Positions 23,283-31,943 of a stretch of 55,318 nucleotides of DNA are shown one piece after another. Within the stretch, counting starts at the first letter, position 1. Every line of letters begins with the position of its first letter. Below the pieces are notes generated by a model, which did no database searches, was not told where the DNA came from, and saw only the letters and a list, made by a program, of their open reading frames with translations. A program made the position numbers and the translations under genes. Origin of the DNA: Acidimicrobiaceae bacterium (GTDB lineage: Bacteria; Actinomycetota; Acidimicrobiia; Acidimicrobiales; RAAP-2); the NCBI GenBank assembly GCA_003152215.1, contig PLZP01000035.1, forward strand, positions 144-55,461. Direction: 5' to 3'.

Positions 23283-24200
23283 ATGAAGCGATTCGCAACC
23301 TCGAACGTCCTTCGCGTGGGGGCGATTCTCGTCTTTTTATCTTCGCTCGTCGGCGTCGTGTCCCCGTCGAGCGCCGCGACAAACGACGTGCCGGTCGTCT
23401 ATGGCAGCGTCGAGATCATGGTCCCGGCCAACTGGGTCGTGTTCGACGGTGATGAATCGGGCTGTGCCCCGTCCCAAATTATGGTGCTCGTGAATGGAGC
23501 CAAGGAGAACTGCCAGGGCAGCACCGAGCCGAAGGGTCTCGTGACCTTCGGTCGCGCGACGATCTCGCTCGGAACGGCCGGACGAATATTGGTACATGGA
23601 CTGAGCGTGCGTACCTCGACGATGGAGGGTAAGTACGGAGGTCGATTCTTCACCATCGCGAAGTTCGACACGCAGTTAGTGGTCTCGGGTTGGGCAAACT
23701 TGGATCGCAACATCGAGGACTCGATTCGAGTGGCCCCTCGCGTCGCGGTGACGGCGAAAGGTGCGCTCCTCACGACACCGTCGACGTGGCGCTGGAGCAC
23801 TTTCGACGGGCTCCGGTTCGCGACCCCCGCGACGTGGCCGGTTCTTCGGCCCGTTGATATCGGATGTCCGTGGTTGGACGCGTACCACAGCACGTCGACG
23901 CTCGAGTTAGTGCAATCGGGCGATAGTGACTCGAGCTGTCCGCCACCGGTTGGTGGACACTCGAATGCTGACGCGCTCGTCATCGGCGGGCGCCCGTTCC
24001 AGAGTGTTCGAGCACTTCAGCGCTTGAGCATCAATGGGGTGAAGTTCACGGTGCTTCGCGACGCGTACACCGACGCCAGCGGCGTACTAGATCTACGCGC
24101 TCGAACGCACGCAGGTTCGACGTTCGTGCGCTTCACGTTCAAGGAGCGCGACAACGGCAGGGTTGACCGAGAGATTCTTGATTCGATGCATCTCATTTAG
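23283..24200 (+). CDS. Secreted protein with two related domains, function unknown
   Basis: This 305-residue protein has a signal peptide (about 1-32, cleavage near SSAATND) and no membrane anchor or lipobox. The mature part seems to be an internal duplication: about 43-149 and 177-303. Each unit opens with a phrase like EIMVPANWVVFD or LRFATPATWPVLR, has a cysteine pair (C61 and C77; C195 and C219) that could form a disulfide, and ends with IEDSIRVAP or REILDSMHLI. I recognise no named family. ATG follows GGGAGGTAGCC. It is a single gene. Confidence 0.75.
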   Translation: MKRFATSNVLRVGAILVFLSSLVGVVSPSSAATNDVPVVYGSVEIMVPANWVVFDGDESGCAPSQIMVLVNGAKENCQGSTEPKGLVTFGRATISLGTAGRILVHGLSVRTSTMEGKYGGRFFTIAKFDTQLVVSGWANLDRNIEDSIRVAPRVAVTAKGALLTTPSTWRWSTFDGLRFATPATWPVLRPVDIGCPWLDAYHSTSTLELVQSGDSDSSCPPPVGGHSNADALVIGGRPFQSVRALQRLSINGVKFTVLRDAYTDASGVLDLRARTHAGSTFVRFTFKERDNGRVDREILDSMHLI

Positions 24201-24333
24201 GCCGTTGGTCAATCCCGTCACCGGGCGAAATCAGGCGAGCTGGGCATCGTCTCGGCCCTTCCAACACGACGAACCGGCGTCACGTCGCGATGACCCGAAC
24301 GACGACGGACCATTGACCCCGACTACGAATTGA

Positions 24334-24921
24334 CTACCGGGTGCCAGTGCCGATGTCGATCGGCCAGACGCTGCAGTTCGAGACCTTGTCCCACGCGAGG
24401 TCTTGCATCACCAGTCCTTCGCAGTAGGCGCGAAGCGCTCGTATGGTCCCACCGTGGGTCACGAGGAGGAGGCGATCGCTGCCCGCCGCACGCAAAGAGT
24501 CAATGAAGTTCGCGCAGCGTCCGTAGAGGTCGTCGAGGGACTCGCCGCCTTCGGGGCGGGCCGACGAATCGACGACCCGACCGTCGTGAACTCCTGACAC
24601 CGACGACGGCAACTCCGAGAGTGGACGTCCTTCGTAGAGGCCGTAGGAACGCTCGCGAAGGGCCGGCGCGATGGCGACTTCCAGTCCTAGGGCGTCGTCG
24701 ACAATGGCGGCCGTCTCTCGTGCCCGAGTGAGGTCACTGGTGACAATCCATTTGAATGAGTAGGCGCGCAGGGTCTCGGCGACGGCGCTGGCCTGGGATC
24801 GACCTTCGGCACTCAATCGAGCATCGTCAAGCTGACCTTGCACGATCTTCAGTTCGTTCCAGGTGCTCTCACCGTGGCGCAGTAGGACGACTCGAGCATT
24901 CGCGCGGAGTTGATCAGGCAT
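24334..24921 (-). CDS. Histidine phosphatase (phosphoglycerate-mutase-like)
   Basis: This 195-residue enzyme has the phosphohistidine motif LLRHGESTWNE at about 12-22, TSDLTRARETAAI, the proton donor region ALRERSYGLYEGRPLSE and the second catalytic His in LLLVTHGGTIRAL. Start ATG 24921 is chosen because homology begins there and TAGCAT lies five bases before it; a longer open frame upstream is not family-like. Substrates in this clade range from phosphosugars to cobalamin precursors; the sequence does not decide. It is divergent from the gene at 25084. Confidence 0.9.
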   Translation of the reverse strand: MPDQLRANARVVLLRHGESTWNELKIVQGQLDDARLSAEGRSQASAVAETLRAYSFKWIVTSDLTRARETAAIVDDALGLEVAIAPALRERSYGLYEGRPLSELPSSVSGVHDGRVVDSSARPEGGESLDDLYGRCANFIDSLRAAGSDRLLLVTHGGTIRALRAYCEGLVMQDLAWDKVSNCSVWPIDIGTGTR

Positions 24922-25083
24922 GACAAATGCTACTGACGACGAACGACGGGTCCGCTGGAGGTTGGGCGGCACGACAGTGTCAACTGCATCAGCGATCTCG
25001 AGGTAGCGAGGTCGACGATTTGTGACGTGTTCCTCCTCGTGAGACGATGGAACCTCGTACGCGACCGCCCAAAGTAGGAATCC

Positions 25084-26103
25084 ATGTCTTCGAACAGCAG
25101 TAGCGCAACGGACATCACTCGTCGCGCCATCTTGAAAATCGATGAATCGATCGTCATGTCGATGGTCGACGGCCTGGATCTGCGCGGTCACGCCAAGATC
25201 AGCGCTGTCGTTGGGATGCCGCTGCGCACACTCCAGCAGCGGCGCGACGTCGCCACCTTTGCCGCCGCCGCCCCCATCGCGGCGGTCCACGCGCTGCTCG
25301 AGTTACTCGCGATGGCGCCCCTCGAGAAGATGATTGCGGCATTGGGCGATCACGCCGACGCTCCCAACTTCGACCAACTTGTCGCCGCGGTTGATGCTGT
25401 GCAGGCAGCGGGCGCCGACGTGAACGACATTGTCGCAGTCCTTGGCTTCGCGGTCGCCGAGGAGTTCCCCGCAGCGCCGCACTGTCGACGACTTCTCGAA
25501 GAACGTCCCGAACTCCTCTTGCCAGAACTTCCTGATCTGGTCGCGTCATCGACCCTGCTGTCACCCAAGGAAACCGATCCCGAAATTCGCGAGGCTCGGC
25601 GACGACGACGTGAAGAGGAGAAGAAGCGCAAGCGAGGTCCGGTGTCGGCTCGACCGCCTCGCCCCTCGAAAGCGAAACCTCCCGCTTCGTCTCGAACCGT
25701 TATGAAGGCGGCAACCACTGGTGAGGACAGCGACAACCAGCCGGCTCGTCGCCGATTGCTGCTGACGCCTGCCGAGGGCGAGCGATTCAATCCGGACCAT
25801 CCTTTGGCAGGATTCGTGGTCATCGTTGACGTGCCCTTCGACGCTCTCGATCCACTCGCGCCCGAGCAGACGTCGAAGGAGAGACCGGCGGTGGTGGTCG
25901 CTGCAAACGACGACACCATGCTTGTCCGTCCCGTGTACTCAAGTGCCGCGCCAACCAGGACAGTCCTCTCGGCGTGGCGCCGGCTAGGTCTCGACCACGT
26001 CTGTTACGTCGACGACGCCCGCGTCGCGCTTGCGCTTAGCTCTGTGGCGTCACTCGAGCGTGTCGGTCGCCTGTCTGACGAGGAGTGGAACGCGCTGTTC
26101 TAG
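25084..26103 (+). CDS. Helical protein with a PemK/MazF-like C-terminal domain
   Basis: This 339-residue protein is not a known family to me as a whole. Residues 1-150 are helical and Ala-rich (RRAILKIDESIVMSMVDGLDLRGHAKISAVVGMPLRTLQQRRD). Residues 165-225 form a highly charged, disordered linker. Residues 240-339 resemble the PemK/MazF fold: FVVIVDVPFDALDP, KERPAVVVAANDDTMLVRPVYSS, then AWRRLGLDHVCYVDDARVALALSSVASLERVGRLSDEEW. No antitoxin gene lies beside it. The C-terminal 68 bases overlap the 3' end of the convergent lgt-like gene. Confidence 0.65.
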   Translation: MSSNSSSATDITRRAILKIDESIVMSMVDGLDLRGHAKISAVVGMPLRTLQQRRDVATFAAAAPIAAVHALLELLAMAPLEKMIAALGDHADAPNFDQLVAAVDAVQAAGADVNDIVAVLGFAVAEEFPAAPHCRRLLEERPELLLPELPDLVASSTLLSPKETDPEIREARRRRREEEKKRKRGPVSARPPRPSKAKPPASSRTVMKAATTGEDSDNQPARRRLLLTPAEGERFNPDHPLAGFVVIVDVPFDALDPLAPEQTSKERPAVVVAANDDTMLVRPVYSSAAPTRTVLSAWRRLGLDHVCYVDDARVALALSSVASLERVGRLSDEEWNALF

Positions 26104-26842
26104 TCTGGCGCACTATCAGCACCAGTCCCGCAATCGCCAGCACGACACCGGCGATCTGCACGCCGAGCGATCCGCTGTGCGACTCCTGCCCGAGCAGTAG
26201 CCGTTCATCGAGTGCGCGCACGATGCCCCACACGAACATTGCGATACCGGTGAGCACACCAGCGACGCGAATGAGGGCTCGACGCTCAAGACCAACGAGG
26301 CCGAGCCACAAGAGGGCGTCCTCGGCTCCTTGAATGAGGGGCACGGGGACTCGCGAGCCCACCTGACCGTGGTAGTGAATGCCGAACCACTGGTGCGTGA
26401 GATGGCCACCACCGTTCACCATGAACTGGGGACCGAGGACGCGCCCGAGTGCCCAGCCAGCGACGAGCGCCGGGACGAGGGCATCGGTGAAGCGCGCGAG
26501 CGAACTCCCTGGCCACCAGCGGCGTTGGAGGAATAAGCCGATACACAGCGCGAGTGCGATGCCACCGAAGCTCGCGAGTCCGCCCTGCCAGACGGCGATC
26601 CAGCGTGACGGGTGACCGGAGTAGTAGCCCCAATTGGTCGCGATGTTGGCGGCGCGAGCGCCCACGAGACCGGCCACGATTAGGGCGAACGCGAACTTTG
26701 CGAACGGAGTGACGTCAAAATCGGTCCTCGTGAGTCGACGTCGCGCGTAGAGGTAACAGACGTAGGCGCCAATCGCGAGGCCCAAGCCATAGATATGAAA
26801 GACCAGGGGACCGAGGTGAAACGAAGTGGGAACGCCGGACAC
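26036..26842 (-). CDS. Prolipoprotein diacylglyceryl transferase-like membrane protein
   Basis: This 268-residue polytopic protein (about seven helices) has the Lgt outline: FHLGPLVFHIYGLGLAIGAYV at the start, NWGYYSGHPSRWIAVWQGGLASFGG, GWALGRVLGPQFMVNGGG and VRALDERLLLG. Lgt attaches diacylglycerol to the lipobox Cys of prolipoproteins. Several residues important in E. coli Lgt are changed: the GG-x-x-x-HGG His aligns with Phe, and GRxGNFxNxE reads GRVLGPQFMVNGGG without the Glu. Two Arg are kept. It may be a second, specialised homologue. Its start lies 3 bp after the NlpC/P60 stop, so they form an operon. Confidence 0.72.
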   Translation of the reverse strand: MSGVPTSFHLGPLVFHIYGLGLAIGAYVCYLYARRRLTRTDFDVTPFAKFAFALIVAGLVGARAANIATNWGYYSGHPSRWIAVWQGGLASFGGIALALCIGLFLQRRWWPGSSLARFTDALVPALVAGWALGRVLGPQFMVNGGGHLTHQWFGIHYHGQVGSRVPVPLIQGAEDALLWLGLVGLERRALIRVAGVLTGIAMFVWGIVRALDERLLLGQESHSGSLGVQIAGVVLAIAGLVLIVRQTRTARSTPRQTGDRHARVTPQS

Positions 26843-26844
26843 GG

Positions 26845-27948
26845 CTAGCCCCGCGGGCGGCCCAAACCAAAGAATCCGTAGCCGAGTCGCACCGGGACGA
26901 TGTGCACCTGGGTGCCGGTCATCTCGGCCTCGATCATCTTGCCGTCACCGACGTACATGGCCACGTGCTGGTCACCGTCGTAGCCGTAGAACAAGAGGTC
27001 GCCCGGCTCGATGTCGGCGAGTGGGACGCGCTCGGTGTCCGCGTACTGGGCCCCGGAGTAGTGCGGGAAGTCGATGCCGGCCGCTTCGTAGGCCAGCATG
27101 ATGAGACCCGAGCAGTCGACGCCGGAGCGACTGGCGCCACCCCAGCTGTACCAGACGCCGATGTAGGACTCGGCGGCGCCGATGGCGATGTTCGCCTTCG
27201 AATCCGGCGGCGGGTTCGTCATCCCGTCAGAGAGACTGGCGGAGTTGAACTGCGTCACCGTCGCCGCATTCGCGGCCGCTTGGGCCTGGGCGATGTAGGT
27301 CGCGATGGAGCCCTTCACTTGGCTGAGCGCGTGGTTGAGCGAGGCCTGATAGACGTTGGCGGAGTGGAAGGAGGCCGCGGCGCCGCGCGCCAATTGGGTC
27401 GCCTTGCCCACTTCATCTGCCAGGATGCTTCGCTCTTCGGTGAGTTCGAGCCGGTAGCTCTTGAGACTCGAAATAGTGGAAGTGATGTTGCCTTCGGCCA
27501 GTTGGCTATAGACGTTGGTCGAGCCGATCTTGGCCGCGCTGTTGGTGAAGAGAGGATTGTTACTCGCGGCCGAGCCATTGGTCACGTACGCGAAGACGGC
27601 GTCCGCCGCCAACTGCTTCGCGCTCTTATTCACGTTCGACTTGATGGTGGCGACTTCGGACTTGGTGTTCTTGATCTCGAAGGTGATCTTGTGCAGTTTC
27701 ACCTGGGCGAGGTCGTACTTTTGACCCAAGAGGTCAACCTGGGAAGAGATGCGGTTGATCTGTTTCAGCAGCTGGTTCGCCCGAGCGCGATCGGTCCCGA
27801 GCACCGACGCCGTCGCGGGACGTGACGAAACAGTCACAGTGCCAAAACACACTGCAACCGCAGCCAAAATGGAAAACATCCACCGGAGGTGCGTGTGTTC
27901 CCTTGCTGGCCGCAGCGTCGGAGGCGCCAAGCGCACGACGTCAGTCAC
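26845..27948 (-). CDS. Secreted NlpC/P60 peptidoglycan endopeptidase (RipA-like)
   Basis: This 367-residue exported cell-wall hydrolase has a signal anchor at about 22-48, a long coiled coil (55-235) and a C-terminal NlpC/P60 domain (250-367). The catalytic Cys is in SGVDCSGL (C279), His in DQHVAMYVGDG (H328), and E340 lies 12 residues later, as in the Cys-His-Glu set of RipA. It should cut stem peptides during division; the coiled coil probably autoinhibits or recruits it. GTG lies six bases after TAGCCT, so it is probably leaderless. The Lgt-like gene follows it. Confidence 0.93.
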   Translation of the reverse strand: MTDVVRLAPPTLRPAREHTHLRWMFSILAAVAVCFGTVTVSSRPATASVLGTDRARANQLLKQINRISSQVDLLGQKYDLAQVKLHKITFEIKNTKSEVATIKSNVNKSAKQLAADAVFAYVTNGSAASNNPLFTNSAAKIGSTNVYSQLAEGNITSTISSLKSYRLELTEERSILADEVGKATQLARGAAASFHSANVYQASLNHALSQVKGSIATYIAQAQAAANAATVTQFNSASLSDGMTNPPPDSKANIAIGAAESYIGVWYSWGGASRSGVDCSGLIMLAYEAAGIDFPHYSGAQYADTERVPLADIEPGDLLFYGYDGDQHVAMYVGDGKMIEAEMTGTQVHIVPVRLGYGFFGLGRPRG

Positions 27949-27954
27949 GCGACA

Positions 27955-27960
27955 AGGCTA
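27955..27960 (-). promoter_or_regulatory. -10 hexamer TAGCCT of leaderless NlpC/P60 gene
   Basis: The hexamer ends six bases before the GTG at 27948. A matching divergent promoter (TAGGCT, 28088-28093, plus) serves the CitE-like gene. Confidence 0.5.
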
Positions 27961-28087
27961 CTGGTTAGGGCCCGCTGCGCGCACTCTCGACTGGCTAGGA
28001 ACTTCTGTAGCGCCTGATCAACGCGGTGAATACGGTAAGCAACGAATGAAAGGGCGGCGCGTCATCGGAACGAATGTGCGTCGAGAA

Positions 28088-28093
28088 TAGGCT
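28088..28093 (+). promoter_or_regulatory. -10 hexamer TAGGCT of leaderless CitE-like gene
   Basis: The hexamer ends six bases before ATG 28100. Confidence 0.5.
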
Positions 28094-28099
28094 CGGCGC

Positions 28100-29038
28100 A
28101 TGTCAAGTCGCTCGCGCTCGCTGCCACGCCGCTCCTGTCTTTCCACGCCCGGCTCGTCGAGTCGTTTCCTGGCGAAGGCGCCCACGGCGACGGCCGACTT
28201 CTCCTTCCTCGATCTCGAGGACTCGGTCGCGCCCAATGAGAAGGTCGCCGCCCGCGCCAAAGTCGTCGACGCCATCACGAACCTTCCGTGGGACGACCGG
28301 GTGTTGTGCGTCCGCGTCAACGCGTGGGATACGCCCTGGACCTACGGCGACGTTATCGACGTGGTGGGGAACGCCGGCCCGCGCCTCGACGAGGTCATGC
28401 TGCCCAAGGTCCAGCGTGCGAGTGACGTCGTCGCCCTCGACCTTCTTCTCTCCCAGGTCGAGCGCAACGCCGGGCTCGAACCTGGCCACATTGGCATCGA
28501 GGCCCAGATTGAGACGGCCCTGGGCCTGATCAACGTGGAAGAGATCTGCGCCTCGTCGCCTCGACTCGAATCCATTGTCTTTGGGCCGGCCGACTTCGCG
28601 GCGTCCATTGGCATGCCGGTCACGACGATTGACGAAACCATTCACGACGGACCGTCCAACCCCTTCAGCTACGTCTTCGCCAAGATCCTGATGGCCGGTC
28701 GGGCCAATGGACTGCACGTCATCGACGGTCCGTTCCTGAAGGTTCGCGACCTCAACGCCCTTCGCTTCGCGGCAGGGATCTCCGCGTCGTACGGTTTCGA
28801 CGGGAAGTGGGCGCTCACGCCTGATCAGGCCGTGGTACTCAATGAGGTCTACTCACCGAGTCAAGAACTCTTCGACAAGTCCTTCGACATTCTCGACGCG
28901 TATCGCGACGCGACGGAGAAGGACCACACCGGCGCGGTGATGTTCGGCGACGAAATGATCGACGAAGCGTCAGCAAAAATCGCGAACTCGTTCGTCGCTC
29001 GCGGAGCGCGATCAGGGATGCAGCGCACCACGAAATAA
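28100..29038 (+). CDS. HpcH/HpaI-CitE family CoA-ester lyase
   Basis: This 312-residue TIM-barrel lyase cleaves or forms beta-hydroxyacyl-CoA esters such as malyl-CoA or citramalyl-CoA. It shows the start RSCLSTPGSSSRFLAKA, the metal-site DLEDSVAPNEK (about 38-48), the substrate Arg in CVRVNAWDTPW, the Glu in EAQIETALGLINVEEI and the Asp in IVFGPADFAASIG. The C-terminus is longer than in CitE, as in malyl-CoA lyases. A MaoC hydratase of mesaconyl-CoA type lies 3.4 kb away, which would fit a C4/C5 branched acyl-CoA route. The start is leaderless. Confidence 0.88.
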   Translation: MSSRSRSLPRRSCLSTPGSSSRFLAKAPTATADFSFLDLEDSVAPNEKVAARAKVVDAITNLPWDDRVLCVRVNAWDTPWTYGDVIDVVGNAGPRLDEVMLPKVQRASDVVALDLLLSQVERNAGLEPGHIGIEAQIETALGLINVEEICASSPRLESIVFGPADFAASIGMPVTTIDETIHDGPSNPFSYVFAKILMAGRANGLHVIDGPFLKVRDLNALRFAAGISASYGFDGKWALTPDQAVVLNEVYSPSQELFDKSFDILDAYRDATEKDHTGAVMFGDEMIDEASAKIANSFVARGARSGMQRTTK

Positions 29039-29045
29039 AAGATTT

Positions 29046-29068
29046 TTAATAGGACTAATTCCTATTAA
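29046..29068 (+). promoter_or_regulatory. Dyad operator upstream of nickel/cobalt permease
   Basis: Perfect 9-bp arms TTAATAGGA and TCCTATTAA flank a 5-base centre, placed 9 bp before the permease start in a 39-bp gap. The length and symmetry suit a Fur-family (Nur) or DtxR-family metalloregulator, which is inference; the regulator gene is not in this window. Confidence 0.6.
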
Positions 29069-29077
29069 GGTGAGGTC

Positions 29078-30277
29078 ATGGCCACCGCCCTCGCGCCAGG
29101 CACCACCAGACGCAGTCGAGTTCGCGCCTCATTTTCACCCAGTGAATGGCGTCGCCTCTACGCCATGTTTGGCTTCATTGCGCTGCTGCACGTGGTCGGC
29201 TGGACGTTGCTCATACTCGCGTCGACGCATCACTACGGCATTGGTACCAAGGGCGTACTCGGCGTCGGCACCGGGGTCCTCGCGTACTCGCTCGGCATGC
29301 GCCACGCCTTCGACGCCGACCACATCGCCGCGATTGACAACACCACGAGAAAGTTCATGGCCGAGGGGAAGCGCCCGATGTCCGTCGGCTTCTTCTTCTC
29401 GCTCGGTCACTCGACGATCGTTGTCTGCCTCACGGTCTTGTTGGGACTCGGGGCCCGAGCACTGGGATCCCAGGTGCGCAACAACAACTCGCCATTGCAC
29501 CACTACGGCACGTTGTTTGGCACCATTGTTTCGGGAAGTTTCCTCTACCTGATCGCGACTTTGAACCTCATCATCCTCTGGGGCATTGTCCGACTGTTCA
29601 TCCAGATGCGCCAAGGGCGCTTCGATGACTCGGAGTTGGAGAAGCACCTCAACTCACGCGGTTTCATGATGCGATTCTTTGGTCCACTCGCTCGCTCGAT
29701 CGATGAACCCTGGAAGATGTACCCGTTGGGCGTTCTCTTCGGTCTTGGTTTCGATACCGCCACCGAAGTCGCGTTTCTGGTGCTGACCGGCACGGTCGTC
29801 GCGGGCGGGCTGCCGTTCTGGGCGGTGCTGAGTTTGCCGATTCTCTTCGCGGCGGGTATGAGTCTTCTCGACACGATCGACGGCTCGTTCATGAACTTCG
29901 CCTACGGCTGGGCCTTCTCCAAGCCGGTGCGCAAGGTCTATTACAACATTGCGATCACCGGACTGAGCGTCTTCGTCGCGTTCTACATCGGGACGCTCGA
30001 ACTCCTGCAGGTCCTGCAGAGCCAGTTGAAACTGCACGGGGGCATTTGGAACTACGCGGCCGGGTTTTCCATCAACGGAGCCGGCTTCGTCATCGTCGGC
30101 ATCTTCGTCGCGACGTGGACGTTCGCGCTGCTCTATTGGAAGTACGGCCGCGTGGAAGAGCGCTGGGAGCGCGCTGCCCTGAAGGCCCAACAGGCTCGCG
30201 GCGAAAAGCTCGACTTGCACTCGGCGGGCATCACGCTCGGTGAGGTCCACAAGCCCTTCACCATCGACGGCGAGTAG
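29078..30277 (+). CDS. Nickel/cobalt permease, NiCoT (HoxN/NixA) family
   Basis: This 399-residue inner-membrane permease with about eight helices carries the NiCoT signature HAFDADHIAAIDNTTRK (H76, D81, H82), the second motif SLGHSTIV at 108-115 and LGFDTATEVAFLVL further on. It imports Ni(II) or Co(II) at high affinity for enzymes such as urease, hydrogenase or cobalamin synthesis, none of which is seen here. The 23-bp dyad just upstream probably binds a metal-responsive repressor. Confidence 0.95.
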   Translation: MATALAPGTTRRSRVRASFSPSEWRRLYAMFGFIALLHVVGWTLLILASTHHYGIGTKGVLGVGTGVLAYSLGMRHAFDADHIAAIDNTTRKFMAEGKRPMSVGFFFSLGHSTIVVCLTVLLGLGARALGSQVRNNNSPLHHYGTLFGTIVSGSFLYLIATLNLIILWGIVRLFIQMRQGRFDDSELEKHLNSRGFMMRFFGPLARSIDEPWKMYPLGVLFGLGFDTATEVAFLVLTGTVVAGGLPFWAVLSLPILFAAGMSLLDTIDGSFMNFAYGWAFSKPVRKVYYNIAITGLSVFVAFYIGTLELLQVLQSQLKLHGGIWNYAAGFSINGAGFVIVGIFVATWTFALLYWKYGRVEERWERAALKAQQARGEKLDLHSAGITLGEVHKPFTIDGE

Positions 30278-30281
30278 AGCG

Positions 30282-31889
30282 TTACTTCGCGCCCTCGAGC
30301 AGTCGACGGGCGATCACTTTCAGGCAGAGTGTCTCGTCGGCGCCCTCGAAGATGGACAGCACTCGCGCGTCGACGTAGTAGCGACTGACCGGAAACTCCT
30401 CGGCGTAGCCCATCCCACCGTGTATCTGCATGGCCTCACGGGTCACCCACTCCGCGGCCCGACAGACGTAGGCCTTGGCCATTGAGGCTTCGAGCGCGCC
30501 GTCGCCGCGTCCCATCTGTCGCGCGACCTCGAGGGCGAACTGGCGCGAACACTGGATGATCGCGGCCATGGTGCCCAACTTCACGCGGGTCAGTTCGTAG
30601 TTCAGAATCGGCTCACCGAACACGACGCGATTTCGCGCGTAGTCGAGTGCCGCTTCGTACGCGGCCTGCATCACGCCAATGGCGCGCGCCGCGGTCTGGA
30701 TTCGGCCGTTCTCGAAACCGGACATCTGGAAATAGAATCCCCGGCCGAGTCCCTCCTCGCCTCCGACGAGGTCGCGGTCGGGGACGAACCAGTGGTCGAA
30801 GCTGAGTTCGTACGAGTGCATGCCGCGATAGCCAATGGTGTCGATCGGTCGACCCTCGAGGCGACCGCTGCCGTGTCGCGGTCCTTCGTGCGCGCCCTGG
30901 ACCAGCAGGAATCCATCCCCGTCGCCCCGGTCCTTCTCGACCAGGAACAACGAGAGACCGCGATGCGCCGCGCTTCGATCGACGTCGGTCCTCGCGAGCA
31001 ACATCAAGACGTCGGCGCGCGCCGCGAAGGTACACCAGGTCTTGGTGCCGTTGAGCAGCCAGCCGCCCTCGGTCTTGGTCGCGGTGGTCGTGACACCCGC
31101 GACGTCACTGCCAAAGTCAGGTTCCGTGACCGCGACCGCCGCCAACGTCGCACCCGACGCGAGTCGCGGCAGCCAACGTTCCTTCTGCTCCTGGGTGCCG
31201 CCGCTCACCAACGCGCGCGTCAGGATCTCTGGCCGGGTGATCAGTGAACCGCCGATGCCGAGCGCGCCCCACGAAAGTTCTTCGGTCGCCACGACCATGC
31301 CGAGGTACTCAGATTCGCCGCCGGTCGCGAAGCCGCCGAACTCCTCGGGCACCGAGAGACCGAAGCCCCCGAGGTCGGCGAGTCCGCTGATGATTGATTC
31401 GGGGATGTCGGCGTTGTCACGGTGGACGTGTTCGGCGTGGGGACGGACCTGTTCGAGTGCGAAGCGGTGAAAGGTGTCGGCGACCATCTCGAAGTCGTCG
31501 CCGAGGTGTCGCGATCCCGGTGCCTCGGCGAGGCTGGCCACGAACGACGGATCTCGATAGGTTGCGACGAACGCGGCGAACGGGGCGAACCAATCGTCGC
31601 CAATGCCCCAGGCCGCCTCACGACCAAGGACGCGCGTCGCGAGGTCACTGAGGGCAATCGCGAGGAACGCCGCGACGAGCGCTGACTCGTCGGGGCCAAT
31701 CTCTGCATAACTGAGGCAGGCCTGCGCCGTCGCGACTGCGCTGGCCGCGTGAGCCAGGTCGTAGGCGAGACTCTGGTTGGCGTCGACACCACCGCGAGCG
31801 GCGAGCTGCGAGAGCGCACCATCGATGACCGAGCGCGCTGCAGTAACGAGTTGGGCGGCGTTGGACGTATCGAGTGGAGGGGTGGACAT
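30282..31889 (-). CDS. Acyl-CoA dehydrogenase with N-terminal helical extension
   Basis: This 535-residue protein has a standard acyl-CoA dehydrogenase body (about 135-535): VPEEFGGFATGGESEYLGMVVATEELSWG, AVTEPDFGSDVAGVTT, GRIQTAARAIGVMQAAYEAALDYA, MQIHGGMGYAEEFPVSRYYVDARVLSIFEGADETL with a Glu at the catalytic place. The first 130 residues add an Ala-rich helical segment not found in the short enzymes; parts of it resemble the C-terminal helical domain of the same superfamily. The substrate is unknown. ATG lies six bases after TAAATT. Confidence 0.9.
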   Translation of the reverse strand: MSTPPLDTSNAAQLVTAARSVIDGALSQLAARGGVDANQSLAYDLAHAASAVATAQACLSYAEIGPDESALVAAFLAIALSDLATRVLGREAAWGIGDDWFAPFAAFVATYRDPSFVASLAEAPGSRHLGDDFEMVADTFHRFALEQVRPHAEHVHRDNADIPESIISGLADLGGFGLSVPEEFGGFATGGESEYLGMVVATEELSWGALGIGGSLITRPEILTRALVSGGTQEQKERWLPRLASGATLAAVAVTEPDFGSDVAGVTTTATKTEGGWLLNGTKTWCTFAARADVLMLLARTDVDRSAAHRGLSLFLVEKDRGDGDGFLLVQGAHEGPRHGSGRLEGRPIDTIGYRGMHSYELSFDHWFVPDRDLVGGEEGLGRGFYFQMSGFENGRIQTAARAIGVMQAAYEAALDYARNRVVFGEPILNYELTRVKLGTMAAIIQCSRQFALEVARQMGRGDGALEASMAKAYVCRAAEWVTREAMQIHGGMGYAEEFPVSRYYVDARVLSIFEGADETLCLKVIARRLLEGAK

Positions 31890-31895
31890 ACGTGA

Positions 31896-31937
31896 AATTT
31901 ATCCGTTGGGGAGCGCAACGTCGTGCGCCCGTAGTCT
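31896..31937. promoter_or_regulatory. Compact divergent leaderless promoter pair
   Basis: TAAATT (31896-31901, minus) ends six bases before the dehydrogenase ATG, and TAGTCT (31932-31937, plus) ends six bases before the DUF6941 GTG. The two -10 elements are only 30 bp apart, so the -35 regions must overlap. Confidence 0.55.
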
Positions 31938-31943
31938 GAAGAG

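Noticed and set aside
29039..29077. Possible cobalamin riboswitch before the Ni/Co permease
   Set aside because: The gap is only 39 bp; it holds a DNA dyad instead.
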